The notes under the pieces are model-generated. The model did not search any database. It was given only the letters and a program-made list of their open reading frames with translations, and was not told the DNA's origin. Below are positions 6,199 through 9,022 of a DNA stretch of 9,022 nt, piece by piece. The position numbers and the translations under genes are program-made. Source of the DNA: Gammaproteobacteria bacterium (GTDB taxonomy: Bacteria > Pseudomonadota > Gammaproteobacteria > Burkholderiales > Thiobacillaceae); NCBI GenBank assembly GCA_018820745.1, contig JAHJNP010000073.1, positions 1 to 9,022 on the forward strand, given 5' to 3'. How positions within the stretch are numbered: the stretch's first letter is position 1; the number at the start of each line of letters is the position of its first letter.

Positions 6199-8388
6199 TC
6201 AACTTGCCGTTCCCCGTATCGGCACTATATTGCCCATGCCTGATCCGCTTGCGGCCTGCAGGGGCGTGCATGTCTGCAGCCCGCCCAGAAGGGCACCCAT
6301 CTCGATCGCGGGTACCGGCCGGCTGAAGTAGTAGCCCTGGAGTTCGTCGCAGTGATGTTGTTGCAGGAATTCCAGATGCGCCTGGGTTTCCACGCCCTCG
6401 GCTACCACTTTCAGGCCTAGGGCGTGGCCGAGCGTGATGATGGCGCGCACGATGGCGGCGTCGTCGGGGTCGGTGTCGATGTCCCGAACAAAGCTCTTGT
6501 CCACCTTGAGGCGGTCAACCGGGAAGCGCTTGAGGTAGCTCAGGCTCGAATAGCCGGTTCCGAAATCGTCTACCGAGATATCGACGCCCAGTGACTTCAA
6601 AGACTGCATGGCGACGTTGATGCGTTCTGCGTCATGCATGACGAATGATTCGGTCAGTTCCAGTTCCAGGTAGGCGGGGTCGAGATTCGCCTGTTGCAGA
6701 GCAATCGCCACCGATTTGACTAGCCCGGCATGGCGAAACTGAATCGGCGAAAGGTTGACCGAGACGCTGATGGGGGGCAGTCCGGCGCGTTGCCAGGCAC
6801 TGTTCTGGCGGCAGGCTTCCTGCAGGATCCACCGCCCAATGGGGACGATCAGCCCGGTTTCCTCGGCAATCGAAATGAAACTGTCGGGCGGGATGATGCC
6901 TTTGCCAGGGCAGTCCCAGCGGATCAGGGCCTCGGCGCCCACGATGCGTCCGCTGGACGTGTCGATTCGCGGCTGGTAATGGACGCGGAACTCGTCGCGT
7001 TCCAGCGCGTGACGCAGACTGTTTTCTAGTTCCAGGCGTTCGTTGATGGCATCGTTCAGTTCGGGCGTATAGAAATGATAGGTACTGCGCCCGGAGGCCT
7101 TGGCCTTGTACATGGCTGCATCGGCGCAACGCAGCAAGGTGTCGGGGTCGTCGCCGTCCTGCGGATAACAGCTGATGCCGACGCTGCAGCTCAGGCCAAA
7201 TTCCTGCCCGTCATTCATCCATGGCCGCGAAATGACTTCCAGCAGCCGGCTGATGATGGCAAGCGTTTCAGTGTCACCGTGTTGCTCGGTGAGGACGAGG
7301 ACAAACTCGTCACCGCCCTGGCGTGCCACGCTGTCGTGACTGCGCACGCAGGTGACGAGTCGCGCCGCGACCTCAAGCAGCAGGCGGTCTCCCACATGGT
7401 GGCCGAGACTGTCGTTAATCAACTTGAAGTGGTCGAGATCGACGAACACCACGGCCACCTTGCTGCCTTCGCGCCTGGCCTTGACGATGGCCTGGTCGAT
7501 GCGGTCGCGAAGAAGTGAGCGGTTCGGCAGACCGGTCAGGCTGTCGTGACTGGCCAGATGTTCGAGCTTGGCTTCATGCTGTTTGCGCTCGGTGATGTCC
7601 ACCACCGTGCCTTCGAAGAACAGCACGCTGCCATCCGGTTTTCTTACAGTGTGAGCATTTTCGGAAATCCAGATGATGCTGCCGTCGAGCCGGTAAACCT
7701 GCGATTCGAAATTGATTACTTCTCCCTTTTCATGCATCCGTTCCATGAATTCACTGCGGCGCGTGGGTGATACATACAGCTGATGCTGGATGTCTCGCAG
7801 ATGCCTGATCAGTTCACCGGCTGAGGCATGGCCGTATATGCTGGCCAATGCCGGATTGGCATTGAGATAGTGCCCGTCCGGCGCAGTCTGGAAAATGCCT
7901 TCGGTGGCGTGCTCGAAAATGCTGCTATAGCGCCGGACCGCCTCAAGCATCGCTTCGTTGGCGGACATTTGCTCGGAGATGTCCTGCATGTAGCCCTCGA
8001 TCCAGACCATCCTGCCGTATTCATCGCGTATTCCCACGCCGCGTTCCAGCATCCAGCACACCCGGCCGTCGGCCCGCTGGATGCGGTATTCCACCTCGAA
8101 GATTTCGTTTTTCTCCAGCGCGGCATGAATGTCACGCCTGACACGCTCGCGGTCTTCGGGCAGTGTGATCTGATCGAAGGATATCCGCTTGTTGAACATG
8201 ACTTCGTCAGGTTGATAGCCGGTCAGCCGGTGGCAACAGTCACTCACATATTCCATGGTCCAGGTCGTGTCCACCCGACAACGGTAGATCATGCCGACCA
8301 GATTGGTGGTTATGGTGGTGAGCAGGCGCGTGATGTCGAGCGGGCTCGACTCGGTTACGGCTTGATCGAGGAGGGTTTGGGGCTTCAT
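6199..8388 (-). CDS. PAS-PAS-GGDEF-EAL cyclic-di-GMP synthase/phosphodiesterase
   Basis: The product is 729 aa from ATG 8388 (MKPQTLLDQAVTESSPLDIT). Alternatives are ATG 8424 and TTG 8502. None has a clear ribosome site; 8388 is chosen because the residues before it do not look coding. Two PAS/PAC domains span about residues 20-140 and 145-270 (IEGYMQDISEQ and FEGTVVDITERKQ mark their ends). The GGDEF domain has FVDLDHFKLINDSLGHH (from 315), a product-inhibition site RSHD (349-352) exactly five residues before GGDEF (358-362), and DAAMYKAKASGRSTYHFY. The EAL domain has EAL 486-488, [30 protein letters not shown] (DD 607-608), LKVDKSFV (K631), VVAEGVET and ELQGYYFSRPV. All signature residues for both cyclase and phosphodiesterase activity are present, so bifunctional c-di-GMP turnover set by the PAS input is plausible. 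There is no membrane segment. It is transcribed from a strong sigma-54 promoter match with a long leader. Confidence 0.93.
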   Translation of the reverse strand: MKPQTLLDQAVTESSPLDITRLLTTITTNLVGMIYRCRVDTTWTMEYVSDCCHRLTGYQPDEVMFNKRISFDQITLPEDRERVRRDIHAALEKNEIFEVEYRIQRADGRVCWMLERGVGIRDEYGRMVWIEGYMQDISEQMSANEAMLEAVRRYSSIFEHATEGIFQTAPDGHYLNANPALASIYGHASAGELIRHLRDIQHQLYVSPTRRSEFMERMHEKGEVINFESQVYRLDGSIIWISENAHTVRKPDGSVLFFEGTVVDITERKQHEAKLEHLASHDSLTGLPNRSLLRDRIDQAIVKARREGSKVAVVFVDLDHFKLINDSLGHHVGDRLLLEVAARLVTCVRSHDSVARQGGDEFVLVLTEQHGDTETLAIISRLLEVISRPWMNDGQEFGLSCSVGISCYPQDGDDPDTLLRCADAAMYKAKASGRSTYHFYTPELNDAINERLELENSLRHALERDEFRVHYQPRIDTSSGRIVGAEALIRWDCPGKGIIPPDSFISIAEETGLIVPIGRWILQEACRQNSAWQRAGLPPISVSVNLSPIQFRHAGLVKSVAIALQQANLDPAYLELELTESFVMHDAERINVAMQSLKSLGVDISVDDFGTGYSSLSYLKRFPVDRLKVDKSFVRDIDTDPDDAAIVRAIITLGHALGLKVVAEGVETQAHLEFLQQHHCDELQGYYFSRPVPAIEMGALLGGLQTCTPLQAASGSGMGNIVPIRGTAS

Positions 8389-8584
8389 TTTTGGGCCTGA
8401 ATCGCTATCCGCATCGAAGCCCATGCCGCGGGAATGAAGTGTGCCCGCCGGGGGATAGCCGCAGTCCCCGAATGAAACGGCTACGGTCAGTTGGTTTTTC
8501 AATTGGGAAATGCGGATGCATGGAGTGTTCGCTCAAAAATAAGGAAGCATTTCGGCAAGCTTAAAATCAGCGAACCGCTTACCC
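8389..8584 (-). other. Predicted long 5' leader of the GGDEF-EAL gene
   Basis: If transcription starts about 12 bases after the -12 GC of the sigma-54 site, the mRNA leader is about 195 bases. It contains a pairing of GTTCGCT (8527-8533) with AGCGAAC (8569-8575). On the minus strand a 38-codon open frame runs from ATG 8521 to a TAG at 8407-8405, in a different frame from the main gene. No known riboswitch was recognised. Confidence 0.35.
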
Positions 8585-8593
8585 TGTGATAAA

Positions 8594-8609
8594 AGCAACA
8601 ATTGTGCCA
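8594..8609 (-). promoter_or_regulatory. Sigma-54 (-24/-12) promoter of the GGDEF-EAL gene
   Basis: The minus strand reads TGGCACAATTGTTGCT. Against the RpoN consensus TGGCACRNNNNTTGCW every defined position matches, including GG and GC at the obligatory spacing. It faces the PAS-PAS-GGDEF-EAL gene and no other minus-strand gene lies between. Sigma-54 holoenzyme needs an AAA+ activator bound upstream; a dyad about 100 bp upstream (8699-8716) is a candidate site for one. Confidence 0.75.
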
Positions 8610-8946
8610 TTTGGCCCGGTACCTGGCGGCGCACGTAAACGTTACCCAAACAGCGTTACTCGCGCATCTTGTGCATGGCGGTCGATGGGATGCCCACCCA
8701 GCATGGGCACATGCTGTAGTGCAACTGCATTTTTTGCGCACCAAATACGCGCATGGTTCGGCCAGCCTTCAGCGCTTTGATCAGAGAGACGATTCCGCCG
8801 CCCGACCGGTTTCGTGCATGAGACCTCATGAATTGCACCAATACGGATCATGAAAGCCAGCTTCCGGTACGCCGTTGGAGTACGCACCCTTTGTAATCGC
8901 ACGGCTTTTAGGTAGGCTTCGCGCTAACCCTGCGAAAATAGACCTC
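8610..8946. other. Intergenic region upstream of two divergent genes
   Basis: There is no convincing gene in this 337-bp stretch. It separates the minus-strand sigma-54 promoter from the plus-strand P-loop gene at 8947. It contains the dyad at 8699-8716, an overlapping TGCCCA/TGGGCA inverted repeat (8691-8696 and 8704-8709), a GTAA-ACG-TTAC palindrome near 8635-8645, and two near-copies of a 19-bp sequence at 8821-8839 and 8940-8958. Short frames exist on both strands but none has a ribosome site or recognisable sequence. Confidence 0.5.
8699..8716. promoter_or_regulatory. Perfect 7-4-7 dyad, candidate activator-binding site
   Basis: CAGCATG-GGCA-CATGCTG is an exact inverted repeat. Its centre lies about 124 bases upstream of the predicted sigma-54 start for the GGDEF-EAL gene, within the normal range for enhancer-binding-protein sites. 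It does not match the NtrC site consensus as I know it, so the partner is unknown. A chance dyad remains possible. Confidence 0.4.
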
Positions 8947-9022
8947 ATGCATTTCACCCCCGACTCCTTCCGCGCCTGGCCGACCAAGCGAATCACCCTG
9001 CTCGGCATGTCCGGCGTCGGCA
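8947..9022 (+). CDS. P-loop NTPase-like protein, N-terminus only (cut by right edge)
   Basis: ATG 8947 opens a frame reading MHFTPDSFRAWPTKRITLLG followed by MSGVG, cut after 25 codons by the window edge. ITLLGMSGVG is the beta strand and first half of a Walker A phosphate-binding loop (GxxGxGK), so the full protein should bind ATP or GTP. It resembles the start of a conserved proteobacterial ATPase family (GMSGVGKT). The fragment at 2624-2838 appears to be the C-terminal part of the same family. There is no strong ribosome site (AATAGACCTC before ATG). The AT-richer stretch 8915-8942 might hold its promoter, but no clean -35/-10 pair was seen. Confidence 0.6.
   Translation, partial: MHFTPDSFRAWPTKRITLLGMSGVG

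Noticed and set aside
8602..8902. Overlapping short frames on both strands between the GGDEF-EAL and P-loop genes
   Set aside because: No ribosome sites, no recognisable sequence, mutual overlap, and the region holds the sigma-54 promoter and dyad instead.

Overview
The window reads as chromosomal DNA from a GC-rich Gram-negative bacterium, most likely a betaproteobacterium. That assignment is an inference. It rests on the codon and base composition, the multi-PAS and GGDEF-EAL signalling proteins, an MlaE-type permease fragment, and sigma-54 type promoter sequences. No rRNA, tRNA, CRISPR array or transposase was seen.

Layout. Positions 1-911 (minus) hold the 5' part of a PAS sensor gene. 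It contains two almost identical tandem PAS units with a 426-bp period, and the gene runs off the left edge. Its upstream region (912-1127) is unusually rich in inverted repeats. Positions 1128-2344 (minus) hold a small two-gene unit: an unrecognised protein followed by a YbhB/YbcL-type (PEBP/Raf kinase inhibitor-like) protein. Positions 2624-3462 are a patchwork of broken genes: a C-terminal piece of a P-loop ATPase-like family (+), an MlaE-family ABC permease lacking its C-terminus (+), and a scrap of about 30 codons from an EAL phosphodiesterase (-).

Positions 3542-6112 (+) encode a large, apparently soluble chemotaxis-linked protein with two Cache/PAS-like sensory halves and a C-terminal CheW domain. 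Converging on it at 6199-8388 (-) is a PAS-PAS-GGDEF-EAL cyclic-di-GMP enzyme with all signature residues intact. A GC hairpin at 6137-6154 separates the two 3' ends. Positions 8389-8946 are the leader and intergenic region. At 8947 a P-loop protein gene begins (+) and is cut by the right edge.

How the genes may work together. The cache-CheW gene and the GGDEF-EAL gene each have a sigma-54 (-24/-12) promoter match upstream. The one for the GGDEF-EAL gene matches the consensus at every defined position. A CheW scaffold carrying its own ligand sensors, beside a c-di-GMP synthase/hydrolase, suggests a module linking metabolic sensing to motility or the sessile switch. The shared sigma-54 control is the most interesting regulatory idea here. 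The broken-gene patch could be real genome decay or a mis-joined assembly, and the sequence alone cannot decide between these.
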